Shown: piece after piece, positions 8,906 to 16,563 of the stretch
Position numbering within the stretch: position 1 is the first letter of the stretch
How the letters are laid out: each line of letters begins with the position of its first letter
Assembly: GCA_965119685.1 (NCBI GenBank)
Contig: OZ221971.1
Location: forward strand, 1,364,001 to 1,428,000
Origin: Merdibacter sp965119685
GTDB lineage: Bacteria > Bacillota_I > Bacilli_A > Erysipelotrichales > Erysipelotrichaceae
Length of the DNA stretch: 64,000 nt
Reading direction: 5' to 3'
Program-made: the position numbers and the translations under genes
Notes under the pieces: model-generated
Database searches by the model: none
What the model saw: only the letters and a program-made list of their open reading frames with translations
Told to the model about the DNA's origin: nothing

Positions 8906-9997
8906 ATGTGGACGCGCAGATGCCGAATGCTGACAATCGAAGTGCTGACGTTAGTCATCATCGGAATCGTGATGGTGGGCAGCAGTTCCCGCGTATGGGC
9001 TGCCTACAAGTTTGACGATCCGATGTACTATGCTTGGCGGCAGGGGTTATTTGCCCTGCTGGGGTTGGCGGCGATGTTTCTTTGTTCGCATATCCCGATC
9101 AAGCGGCTGCAGCATCACAGCCGCAAGCTGTTTTGGCTCAGCGTGGGGACGCTGGTATTGGTGCTCATTCCCGGGGTGGGCGTCTTGCGCAACGGCAGCC
9201 GCAGCTGGTTTGGCATCGGCAGTTTTTTGGTTCAGCCAAGTGAATTTTTTAAAATCGCAATCATCCTCTATGTATCTGATTTTCTCAGTCAGCGCTATCG
9301 GATCAAACGTTTTCGCCGTGATCTGCTCATCCCTTTTCTCTTGATCGGGCTGGGCTTCGGGCTGATTTTGCTGCAGCCGGATTTTGGCAGCGGCATCGTC
9401 ATGGCCTGTGCCGTCGTCGTCATTATCCTCGCCGCCGATGCGCCGATCAGCTACTTCCTGCGTTTGGCAGCACTGGCGCTTGCCGCATTGGTCGCTTTGA
9501 TTTTGTCGGCGCCTTATCGCATGGCGCGCATCGTTTCCTTTTTAGATCCGTGGAAAGACCCTTTGGGCAGCGGTTTTCAGATCATCCAGTCGTTGTTTGC
9601 CATCGCTCCCGGCGGCATTTTGGGCGTCGGTTTCGACCAGTCCATGCAAAAGCATTTTTATCTGCCGGAGCCGCAGACGGATTTCATCTTTGCCATCTTT
9701 GCGGAGGAGTTCGGTCTGATCGGGGGCATCGCGCTGATCGCATTGTTTTTGGCGCTCATCTATCAGGGGATGAAGATCGCCTTGTCGCAGACAGACAGCT
9801 TTTTGTGCTATACCGCCATCGGCTTGACCGCGTTATTCGCCATACAGGTGATGATCAACCTGGGCGTTGTCGTCGGGCTGTTTCCCGTCACCGGCATCAC
9901 GCTGCCTTTCATTTCTTACGGTGGAAGCTCTTTGGTGGTGATGATGTCGAGCATGGGATTGCTGATGAGCATTGCCAACAGCGCGGATCGACAATGA
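8906..9997 (+). CDS. ftsW: SEDS-family peptidoglycan polymerase FtsW/RodA-like
   Basis: A 363-residue polytopic membrane protein with about ten hydrophobic segments. SEDS motifs include NGSRSWFGIGSFLVQPSEFFKI (its Gln-Pro-Ser-Glu core at about residue 110) and the C-terminal FPVTGITLPFISYGGSS. SEDS proteins polymerise glycan strands from lipid II with a class B PBP. It is assigned to FtsW rather than RodA because murG, murB and divIB follow, the usual division-cluster order. The start at 8906 follows AAGGTGATAGGG; an earlier ATG at 8834 lacks a ribosome site. A terminator-like hairpin lies between it and murG. Confidence 0.92.
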   Translation: MWTRRCRMLTIEVLTLVIIGIVMVGSSSRVWAAYKFDDPMYYAWRQGLFALLGLAAMFLCSHIPIKRLQHHSRKLFWLSVGTLVLVLIPGVGVLRNGSRSWFGIGSFLVQPSEFFKIAIILYVSDFLSQRYRIKRFRRDLLIPFLLIGLGFGLILLQPDFGSGIVMACAVVVIILAADAPISYFLRLAALALAALVALILSAPYRMARIVSFLDPWKDPLGSGFQIIQSLFAIAPGGILGVGFDQSMQKHFYLPEPQTDFIFAIFAEEFGLIGGIALIALFLALIYQGMKIALSQTDSFLCYTAIGLTALFAIQVMINLGVVVGLFPVTGITLPFISYGGSSLVVMMSSMGLLMSIANSADRQ

Positions 9998-10388
9998 CGG
10001 CGTTCACATAGAGGGAATGTCGGTTTTCGGGTGGGCACTTGAAGTCCGTCGCGCGGGAAAGGATAGGGAGCGCTGTTCTTTTAAAGGGGAAGCGTAACGA
10101 AGTCATTGATAAAAGCTGTGCACTGAGGAAAACAAATGTGAAGAAGCTATGACCATAAGGGAGCGGAAAAAACAAGAGGGATGTATCTTTTTATGCGATT
10201 TTTATTCTCATGTGTGTGATGTCAATACGGACGCAGCAGCAGCGCCCGTTTTTTCGTGTATTTTATGATGAGCTTTCAGGGGGTTCTGTGGTATAATACG
10301 AGTGCAATCTTTTACTGTGCGCAAATGATGAGGAAAAGCAGAGACCATCTGCTGTGGATGGAATAGACTGAATTGAGGAGTGTGGGCG
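9998..10388 (+). promoter_or_regulatory. ftsW-murG intergenic region with murG promoter
   Basis: This 391-bp stretch contains a terminator (10227-10254) and then an extended -10 (TGG before TATAAT at 10292-10297) that should start the murG-murB-divIB transcript. No coding frame is convincing. Confidence 0.55.
10227..10254 (+). terminator. Intrinsic terminator downstream of ftsW
   Basis: The stem ACGGACGC/GCGCCCGT (one mismatch) with loop AGCAGCA is followed by six T residues. Confidence 0.65.
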
Positions 10389-11477
10389 ATGAGAATGATG
10401 ATTGTGACCGGCGGAACCGGGGGCCACATCTATCCCGCTTTGGCTTTGGCAGACGCGGCAAAAGAGCGTTACGGCGATCAGGCGGAGATCGTGTTTGTCG
10501 GCAATGACGATCGCATGGAGGCAAGCTTAATTCCCAAGCAGGGGTATCGATTTATGCCCTTACATGCCAGCGGATTGAGCGGAACGCCATTGCAGCGGGG
10601 CAAGGCGGTCATGCAGATGTTACGTGCATACCAAAAGGCAAAGGGCTATGTACGCGCGTTTCGCCCCGATGTCGTCGTCGGCTTTGGCGGCTATGTGAGC
10701 GCACCGCTCATTTTGGCGGCACATCGTCTGGGCGTTCCCACGATGATTCATGAGCAGAACTCCATCATCGGCAAGGCGAATCGTCTGGTGATGAAGCAGG
10801 CGGATGCGATCGTCTGCTGCTATGAGCGCTGTCTGTCAGAGTTTGACGCCAAAAAGACTCGCCTGTTAGGCAACCCCAGAGCGAGCGTAGCGGCACAAGC
10901 TGCCTTTGACGAAGCGTATTTTCGCTCGCTGCAATTAGACCCTAAGCAAAAGACGATCCTGATCGTCATGGGTTCGCTGGGCTCCAGTTCGATCAACGAT
11001 CTGATGAAAGAGGCGCTGCCTGCCGTTGAGGAGGATTGTCAGATGCTCTATGTGTGCGGGCGCAACAATCCGTTAAAGAGCGATGCTTTTGGAAATGCGT
11101 CCAACATCCATGTCGTAGATTATGTGGAGCAGCTTGCAATCTTGCCGCATATCGATCTGATCGTCTGCCGTGCGGGGGCAACGACATTGGCGGAGATAAC
11201 CGCATTAGGCGTACCGGCGATTTTGGTGCCGAGTCCGTATGTGGCGCATAATCATCAGTTTTATAATGCGAGCGTGTTGGTGGAACAGGGAGCGGCTGTG
11301 ATGATTGAGGAACAAAACCTCAGCGCACAGACGCTGCGGGATGCCATCGCCGCGATCCTGCATGATCCTATTCGTATGGAGCACATGCGGGTATGTGCCC
11401 GCCGTCTTGGCAAGCCCAACGCCTGCCAAGATATGCTGGATTGGTGTGAGCAATTAGAAGGTGGAATGAATACATGA
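10389..11477 (+). CDS. murG: MurG, lipid II-forming GlcNAc transferase
   Basis: A 362-residue GT-B glycosyltransferase that adds GlcNAc to lipid I on the inner membrane face. The N-terminal glycine-rich loop (TGGTGGHIYPALA), the central HEQNSIIGKANR (about 120) and the C-terminal donor-site CRAGATTLAEI (about 265) are all present. The ATG at 10389 sits 8 nt after GAGGAG; the GTG at 10380 overlaps that site and is rejected. It overlaps murB by four bases (ATGA), so the two are coupled. Confidence 0.96.
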   Translation: MRMMIVTGGTGGHIYPALALADAAKERYGDQAEIVFVGNDDRMEASLIPKQGYRFMPLHASGLSGTPLQRGKAVMQMLRAYQKAKGYVRAFRPDVVVGFGGYVSAPLILAAHRLGVPTMIHEQNSIIGKANRLVMKQADAIVCCYERCLSEFDAKKTRLLGNPRASVAAQAAFDEAYFRSLQLDPKQKTILIVMGSLGSSSINDLMKEALPAVEEDCQMLYVCGRNNPLKSDAFGNASNIHVVDYVEQLAILPHIDLIVCRAGATTLAEITALGVPAILVPSPYVAHNHQFYNASVLVEQGAAVMIEEQNLSAQTLRDAIAAILHDPIRMEHMRVCARRLGKPNACQDMLDWCEQLEGGMNT

Positions 11478-12376
11478 AGTTAATCGAGCGTTTACAGCCG
11501 TACGGGGATGTGCTTTGCGATGAACCGTTGGCAAAGCATACGACCTTCCGCATCGGAGGGAACTGCGACTATTTTGTCTATCCGAAAAATTTCCTTTGCT
11601 TTTTTCGTATCTTGCAGGTGCTGAAGGAGGAACAGGTACCTTATCGAATCTTTGGCAAGGGCAGTAATCTGCTGTGCAGCGATGAGGCGTTTCACGGTGT
11701 GATTCTCTGCTTGGATCGCTATTTCAACAATTTTTACTTTGAAGCGGACGGTACGCTGTTAGCGGAGGCGGGCTGTTCGATCATCCTGCTGGCGCAGGAG
11801 GCGATGCGCCGTTCGTTTACCGGCTTGGAATTTGCCAGCGGCATTCCCGGAACGCTGGGCGGCGCGTTATACATGAATGCCGGTGCGTATAAAAGTGAGA
11901 TCGCTCAGCTCGTGAAGCAGGTGCTCGTTTATCGGGATGAGCGCTTGGAGTGGATGGAGGGAGAAGCGCTCGCTTACGCCTATCGCCGTTCGATCTTTCA
12001 AAGTCATCCGCACTGGAGCATCTTAGGCGCGCGATTGCAGCTGGAACAGGGCGATCAGCGCGAGATTCGTTCGCTGATGGACGCCCGCCGGCAGCGCCGC
12101 TTGGATTCTCAGCCATTGGATAAGCCAAACTGCGGCAGCGTGTTCCGCAATCCTAGTGCTTATCCGGCGTGGCAGCTGATCGAGGAGATCGGCTATCGGG
12201 GCAAAACGATCGGCGGCGCGATGGTCAGCGATAAGCATGCCAATTTTATCGTCAATGTAGGCGGCGCAAAGGCGAAAGAGGTCGTTCAGCTCATCGAGGA
12301 GATACAGGGCAAGGTGGCTGAGCGCTATGGCATCGATCTGATCACGGAAGTGGAGCGATTTAATTGGAAGGATTAA
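11474..12376 (+). CDS. murB: UDP-N-acetylenolpyruvoylglucosamine reductase
   Basis: A 300-residue FAD enzyme that reduces UDP-GlcNAc-enolpyruvate to UDP-MurNAc. Visible motifs are the FAD-binding GKGSNLL (about 62), GLEFASGIPGTLGGALYMNAGAY (about 117), the catalytic Ser in NCGSVFRNP (about 221) and the terminal Glu (ITEVERF). Its length and the missing Tyr-loop insertion fit the shorter type II enzymes of Firmicutes. It starts within the last codons of murG and runs into divIB. Confidence 0.96.
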   Translation: MKLIERLQPYGDVLCDEPLAKHTTFRIGGNCDYFVYPKNFLCFFRILQVLKEEQVPYRIFGKGSNLLCSDEAFHGVILCLDRYFNNFYFEADGTLLAEAGCSIILLAQEAMRRSFTGLEFASGIPGTLGGALYMNAGAYKSEIAQLVKQVLVYRDERLEWMEGEALAYAYRRSIFQSHPHWSILGARLQLEQGDQREIRSLMDARRQRRLDSQPLDKPNCGSVFRNPSAYPAWQLIEEIGYRGKTIGGAMVSDKHANFIVNVGGAKAKEVVQLIEEIQGKVAERYGIDLITEVERFNWKD

Positions 12377-13194
12377 GCAAGGAGGAACTGCTGTATGATG
12401 CGCGTGCAGAACGCATCAAACAGATCCGCTTGCAGCGTCAGCGAAAGATGCGCAAGCGCCGCCGCATCCGCCGGCTGATCGTGCTGGCGCTGTTCATTGC
12501 GATCGCCTGTTACTTTTACAGCGATCTTTCCAAAGTGCGCTCTTTGAGTGTGAGCGGCAACCGCTATTACAGCGATGCGCAGATTTATGAGCTCGCCAAT
12601 GTCAGCTATGAGACCCGCTATCTGCTCAAGCCCGCTTTTATGATGGAAGGCGCGCTCAATGGCGATGCGCTCATCGAGAGCGCACAGGTGCATAAGGATT
12701 ACAGCGGCATCATTCACATCGAAGTCAAGGAAAAACTCATCGTCGGCTATATCGTCAAAGAGGATCAGATTTATCTGCTGACCAGCGAGGGCAAACAGAT
12801 CGCGGTGAGTGATGCGCAGATTGCATCGGCAAAGCAGTTTCCGCTGCTCAGCGGTTTCAGCGACGAACAGCTGGCGTCGCTGGCGGCTGCTTTCGACGCG
12901 GTGAAAGAGGAGGTCGATGCGGACGTGCTCTCGCGGATTTCGGAGATTCTTCCCTATGAAACCTCCTTTAACAAAAATATGATGCGGGTCGTCATGCGCG
13001 ATGGCAATACGCTGTATGGCAGCTATGAGTCGGCGGGGGTGATGCAGGTGTATGAAAGTGTGCTTTCTAAACTGAAAGGCAATAACGTCTGCCTGTATAT
13101 GGACGAGGAAAATCAGGCGATGTCGAAAATCTCCTGCAAGGAGTTTGTGAGCGAGGATACGAAAACAGAGGATACAAAAAAAGAAGATAAGTAG
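12364..13194 (+). CDS. divIB: Cell-division protein DivIB/FtsQ
   Basis: A bitopic division protein of about 276 residues. A highly basic cytoplasmic segment (QRQRKMRKRRRIRR) precedes one transmembrane helix (about 38-52) and a POTRA domain beginning VRSLSVSGNRYYSD (about 58-125). A beta domain and an acidic/basic tail rich in EDTK follow. The start is uncertain: TTG at 12364 overlaps murB by 13 bases, while AAGGAGG at 12379-12385 would favour a CTG at 12388 or 12391, removing about 9 residues. DivIB with FtsL and DivIC scaffolds the septal FtsW/PBP complex; ftsL lies 20 kb away here. Confidence 0.88.
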   Translation: MEGLSKEELLYDARAERIKQIRLQRQRKMRKRRRIRRLIVLALFIAIACYFYSDLSKVRSLSVSGNRYYSDAQIYELANVSYETRYLLKPAFMMEGALNGDALIESAQVHKDYSGIIHIEVKEKLIVGYIVKEDQIYLLTSEGKQIAVSDAQIASAKQFPLLSGFSDEQLASLAAAFDAVKEEVDADVLSRISEILPYETSFNKNMMRVVMRDGNTLYGSYESAGVMQVYESVLSKLKGNNVCLYMDEENQAMSKISCKEFVSEDTKTEDTKKEDK

Positions 13195-13376
13195 AAAACT
13201 GCTGATCAGCAGGCGGGTACGCTTTGCCCATATGGCATATAAGCGGCTGCTGCCTTTGTGATTGCCAAGCGAGTTCTTTTTGCGTGTTTTCTTTGTAAAA
13301 AGGGGATGCAAGAAAAGAAAGATGCTAAAAATTGCATGAAAATACGCGGTTTCCCAAAGGGAAAGCATCGCAGTCG

Positions 13377-13406
13377 TTGCAATTTGAAGAGCAGTTGTTA
13401 TATAAT
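13377..13406 (+). promoter_or_regulatory. Promoter for asp23-fakA
   Basis: TTGCAA (13377-13382), an 18-bp spacer and TATAAT (13401-13406), 27 nt before the start codon, which follows GGAGGAGG. Confidence 0.75.
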
Positions 13407-13432
13407 TATTCTGATATGGAGGAGGTAATCGT

Positions 13433-13792
13433 ATGTCAATCTCTAAGAGTACCGAATTTGGAAACATCAATATTTCTCTGGATGCCATCGCTTCGTTAGC
13501 CGGGGGCGTCGTCACGGAATGCTATGGTGTTGTCGGTATGGCAAGTCAGAAGTTTGTCAAAGACGGCATCGCCGAGCTGTTGAAAATGGAGAACTACTCG
13601 AAGGGTGTCGTCGTTCGTCAAAACGAGAACGGATTGGAACTCGACCTATATATTATCGTCTCTCATGGAATCAAGATCAGTGAAGTGGTGCATGAGGCTC
13701 AGAAAAAAGTGAAATACATGATGGAAAAGACGCTGGAATTGAAGTTTAACGCGATCAATGTCTATGTGCAGGGCGTCAAAGTGATGAAGTAG
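13433..13792 (+). CDS. Asp23/Gls24 family envelope-stress protein (YloU-like)
   Basis: A 119-residue protein of the Asp23/Gls24 family. It has the typical N-terminal ISLDAIASLAGGVVTECYGVVGMA stretch (only its GVVGMA core is diagnostic) and a C-terminal VNVYVQGVKV-like strand. Family members are small cytosolic or membrane-tethered proteins linked to cell-envelope and alkaline stress. It is followed within 2 bp by fakA, the conserved yloU-yloV pairing of Firmicutes. The start is fixed by GGAGGAGG. Confidence 0.9.
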   Translation: MSISKSTEFGNINISLDAIASLAGGVVTECYGVVGMASQKFVKDGIAELLKMENYSKGVVVRQNENGLELDLYIIVSHGIKISEVVHEAQKKVKYMMEKTLELKFNAINVYVQGVKVMK

Positions 13793-13793
13793 G

Positions 13794-15437
13794 ATGATGG
13801 ATATGGAAACAATCAATGGAATATTGCTGAAGCAGATGCTGGAGAGCGGAATGAATCACCTCTCCAACAAGTCCGGCGAGATCGACGCGCTCAACGTATT
13901 CCCGGTGCCCGATGGCGATACCGGAACGAATATGTCGCTCACTTTCAGCGCCGGCGTTAAGGATGCGCTGAATGTGCAGAGCAACAGTGTCAGCGACATT
14001 ATGAAGGTGCTTTCCAAGGGACTGCTGATGGGGGCGCGCGGTAACTCCGGTGTGATTACCTCACAGATTTTCCGCGGCATCTATCAGGGTGTGGAAGGCA
14101 TGGATGTAATCAACGGGGCACAGTTAGCCAGAGCGCTCGTCACCGGTTCGCGCGTAGCGTACCGCGCGGTGATGCGTCCTGTGGAAGGAACGATTTTAAC
14201 GGTCGTACGCGAGGCGGCGGACTATACGTATGCCTATGCTATGGATCTGGAGGATGTCAGCTGTGAGGACGTCATGGCGAAGATGCTCGAGGAATCCAAG
14301 GCGAGCTTAGAGCGCACGCCGGAGCTTTTGCCGGTGTTGGCGGAGGTCGGCGTCGTCGACAGCGGCGGCTGCGGCCTGTGTACGATTTTTGAGGGCTTTT
14401 TATCCGCCATCCGCGGCGAGGTGATCGCCCCGCAGGAGAAACAGCGGGCAAGCGAGCAGGCGCTTGCGTCCATGGAAAGCGAGGAATATGGATTCTGCAC
14501 GGAGTTCATCATTCGCCTCTCCGCTACCGGCGCCCGCAATTTCGATGAAAACAGCATGCGCGAGGAGCTTTCGACAATCGGCAATTCGATCGTATGTGTC
14601 AGAGATGACGACATTGTCAAGGTGCACGTGCATACGCTGGAGCCGGCAAAGGCGGTGCATATGGGCAGACGCCACGGTACGTTTATCAAGCTGAAAGCGG
14701 AAAACATGCAGGAGCAGCATGACAATCTCATCAGTGATGAGACGATGCAGGCGGTTTCCTCCGCGCCGAAACCGCAGCGCAAGCCGTATGCGATTATTAC
14801 GGTTGCTGCCGGAGACGGTTTAAAGGAGATGTTCAAGGAGCTGCGCTGTGATTATGTCATCAGCGGCGGACAGACGATGAACCCTTCCACGGAGGATTTC
14901 GTCGATGCGATCGGCAAGGTCAACGCTGAAAATATCTTTATCCTGCCAAATAACTCGAATATCATCATGGCAGCCCAGCAGGCGGCGACGGTGTGCGAGG
15001 AGGAAAACATCCACGTCATTCCAAGCCGCAGCATTCCGCAGGGGTTATGCGCCTGCATCATGTTCAATCCGGATGTAGACTTTACCACCAACCTTTCGGA
15101 GATGAACGATGCGATCGCCGCCGTGAAGACCGGACAGGTAACCTATGCGATCAAAGATACGGTTTATGAGGGTATGGAGATCAAGGCCGGAGAATTTATG
15201 GGAATCCTGGAAAAGGACATCGTCGTTTCGGTAAAGGACAAGGTGGAAGCGGCATGCGCATTGGCGGATGCGATGATCGATGCGGACAGCGAGATCGTCA
15301 CTTTGATCTACGGCGAGGGCACGGATGAGGAAGAAGCAAACCGCGTGGCGGCGCACATCGAAGCGATGGGCACTGTCGAGGTTGAGGTTGAAAACGGCGG
15401 ACAGCCGGTATATTCTTTCATTCTCAGTGTGGAATAG
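13794..15437 (+). CDS. fakA: DhaL/DegV-like fatty acid kinase subunit, FakA (YloV)
   Basis: A 547-residue protein. The N-terminal DhaL kinase domain (about 1-205) carries the ATP/Mg site NVFPVPDGDTGTNMSLT. A middle domain follows, and a C-terminal DegV-like domain starts near residue 325 (PYAIITVAAGDG, then ISGGQTMNPS). FakA phosphorylates fatty acids presented by a FakB protein, feeding exogenous fatty acids into phospholipid. No fakB is in the window. The start could also be the ATG at 13803 (METINGILL), which aligns better with the family's beginning. It is co-transcribed with asp23 and closed by a terminator. Confidence 0.92.
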   Translation: MMDMETINGILLKQMLESGMNHLSNKSGEIDALNVFPVPDGDTGTNMSLTFSAGVKDALNVQSNSVSDIMKVLSKGLLMGARGNSGVITSQIFRGIYQGVEGMDVINGAQLARALVTGSRVAYRAVMRPVEGTILTVVREAADYTYAYAMDLEDVSCEDVMAKMLEESKASLERTPELLPVLAEVGVVDSGGCGLCTIFEGFLSAIRGEVIAPQEKQRASEQALASMESEEYGFCTEFIIRLSATGARNFDENSMREELSTIGNSIVCVRDDDIVKVHVHTLEPAKAVHMGRRHGTFIKLKAENMQEQHDNLISDETMQAVSSAPKPQRKPYAIITVAAGDGLKEMFKELRCDYVISGGQTMNPSTEDFVDAIGKVNAENIFILPNNSNIIMAAQQAATVCEEENIHVIPSRSIPQGLCACIMFNPDVDFTTNLSEMNDAIAAVKTGQVTYAIKDTVYEGMEIKAGEFMGILEKDIVVSVKDKVEAACALADAMIDADSEIVTLIYGEGTDEEEANRVAAHIEAMGTVEVEVENGGQPVYSFILSVE

Positions 15438-15447
15438 AAATGAAAAG

Positions 15448-15503
15448 AGGCGTAACAGTTCAGTGATTGTATCAAATATCACTTAGGCTGTTCGCCCTTT
15501 TTT
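15448..15503 (+). terminator. Intrinsic terminator after fakA
   Basis: The stem GGCGTAACAG/CTGTTCGCC (one bulge), with extra pairing in the long loop, leads into a C-T6 tract. Confidence 0.75.
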
Positions 15504-15734
15504 CTGTTTTTGTTATTCGAATGGACATCTAAGACAGTTCTCGATGATCAAAGCTGAAATCTTGGCAGGATAAACCATCTGTTTTCTTGCTTTTCTATTG
15601 CAGATTGCTTTCTTTAAGATGTTAGAATTTGCCCATTCAGAGTTATCCAAAAAACGGATACTTGCCTTTATGCTGTGGAACAGGAGGGGAGCACGGTTGA
15701 TCATAAGCCGGCTCCTTTCAAAGGATATAAAAAC

Positions 15735-15775
15735 AAAACGCGCTCAGCTGCTTTTTGCGGCCAAGCGCGTTTTTT
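15735..15775 (-). terminator. Terminator of the phosphatidyltransferase gene (probably bidirectional)
   Basis: An AAACGCGCT/AGCGCGTTT stem is flanked by A and T tracts on both sides. On the minus strand it begins 9 bases past the stop codon of the gene at 15784. Confidence 0.8.
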
Positions 15776-15783
15776 AGTGAAAG

Positions 15784-16332
15784 CTATTTTTTCAACATGG
15801 CATAGTAGGTGCGCATATAGACGACAAAGGAATAGATCAAAAAGGCGGCGGTGATACATAACAGCACATCGGCGGTCAGCGGGTCGATGCCCGGAAACAA
15901 AATCAGGACGATCATGCAGATATAAAACACGGTGGTGGATACCTTGCCGCACCAAAGCGCTCCCTGTAACCGGCACTTTTTGCGAATGGACACGATCCCG
16001 CAGATTGCCATGCTTGCTTCCTTAACCAAAAACAGCAGCAGGACCAACGCGGCGAACGGATACTGGTAAACCAACAGCACCAGCAGCGTTAGCTGCAATA
16101 GCTTGTCGGCGATCGGATCTAAAATTTTCCCCCATTCGCTGATCATATGATAACGGCGGGCGATAAAGCCATCCAGAAAGTCAGTGATTTCCATGCCGGC
16201 TAAGATGAAAGCGGTATAGAGATAATCCAGCGGCTCGCTGGCGTGCACATATATGTATATAAAATAAGGAATCGCTGCAATACGCAGGTAACACAGCAGA
16301 TTTGGAATGGTGAACAGTTGCTTGAGCTTCAC
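15784..16332 (-). CDS. CDP-alcohol phosphatidyltransferase (PgsA-like)
   Basis: A 182-residue integral membrane enzyme with about five hydrophobic helices. The CDP-alcohol phosphotransferase motif D-x2-D-G-x2-A-R-x8-G-x3-D-x3-D is complete at about residues 51-73 (DFLDGFIARR, then GKILDPIADK). The family joins a CDP-diacylglycerol head to an alcohol such as glycerol 3-phosphate. Length and the starting TIPNLLCYLRIA fit phosphatidylglycerophosphate synthase, but another acceptor alcohol cannot be excluded. It is encoded alone on the minus strand with its own promoter and terminator. Confidence 0.88.
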   Translation of the reverse strand: MKLKQLFTIPNLLCYLRIAAIPYFIYIYVHASEPLDYLYTAFILAGMEITDFLDGFIARRYHMISEWGKILDPIADKLLQLTLLVLLVYQYPFAALVLLLFLVKEASMAICGIVSIRKKCRLQGALWCGKVSTTVFYICMIVLILFPGIDPLTADVLLCITAAFLIYSFVVYMRTYYAMLKK

Positions 16333-16400
16333 GTTTTTCCCTCACAATCCATAGCGAACGGCGAAACAGCCACAGGCGATCTTAAGAAAATATATCAATA

Positions 16401-16428
16401 ATTATAGCATGTTTACTTTACATTGCAA
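16401..16428 (-). promoter_or_regulatory. Minus-strand promoter for the phosphatidyltransferase
   Basis: On the minus strand, TTGCAA (16428-16423), a 16-bp spacer and TATAAT (16406-16401), about 70 nt before the start codon. Confidence 0.7.
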
Positions 16429-16496
16429 GTTTGCCTATGATTTCATCCGTGTTTTGCAGGGAAAGCGAGAGTTTTATCGGATTGTACAGGAGGCTC

Positions 16497-16544
16497 TTGA
16501 CGGTTAGGTTAGTTTATGCTAATCTATGTGTTAGCTATGACTAA
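16497..16544 (+). promoter_or_regulatory. Promoter with two tandem TTAG-N6-CTAA operators
   Basis: TTGACG (16497-16502), a 17-bp spacer and TAATCT (16520-16525) form a promoter. Two 14-bp palindromes, TTAG-N6-CTAA, occupy 16509-16522 (spacer and -10) and 16531-16544 (just downstream of the start point). Their centres are 22 bp apart, two helical turns. The layout is typical of repression by a dimeric regulator binding the same DNA face. The regulator is not in the window. Confidence 0.78.
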
Positions 16545-16563
16545 CGTATAAGGGGTGAACGGT

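Noticed and set aside
12373..13515. 380-codon minus-strand frame opposite divIB
   Set aside because: It is antisense to a well-supported gene and extends through the asp23 promoter; composition is that of a reverse shadow frame.
15513..15704. Minus-strand 63-codon frame before the phosphatidyltransferase terminator
   Set aside because: No ribosome site and no family; a transposase-like CPFE ending was considered but is too short to support.
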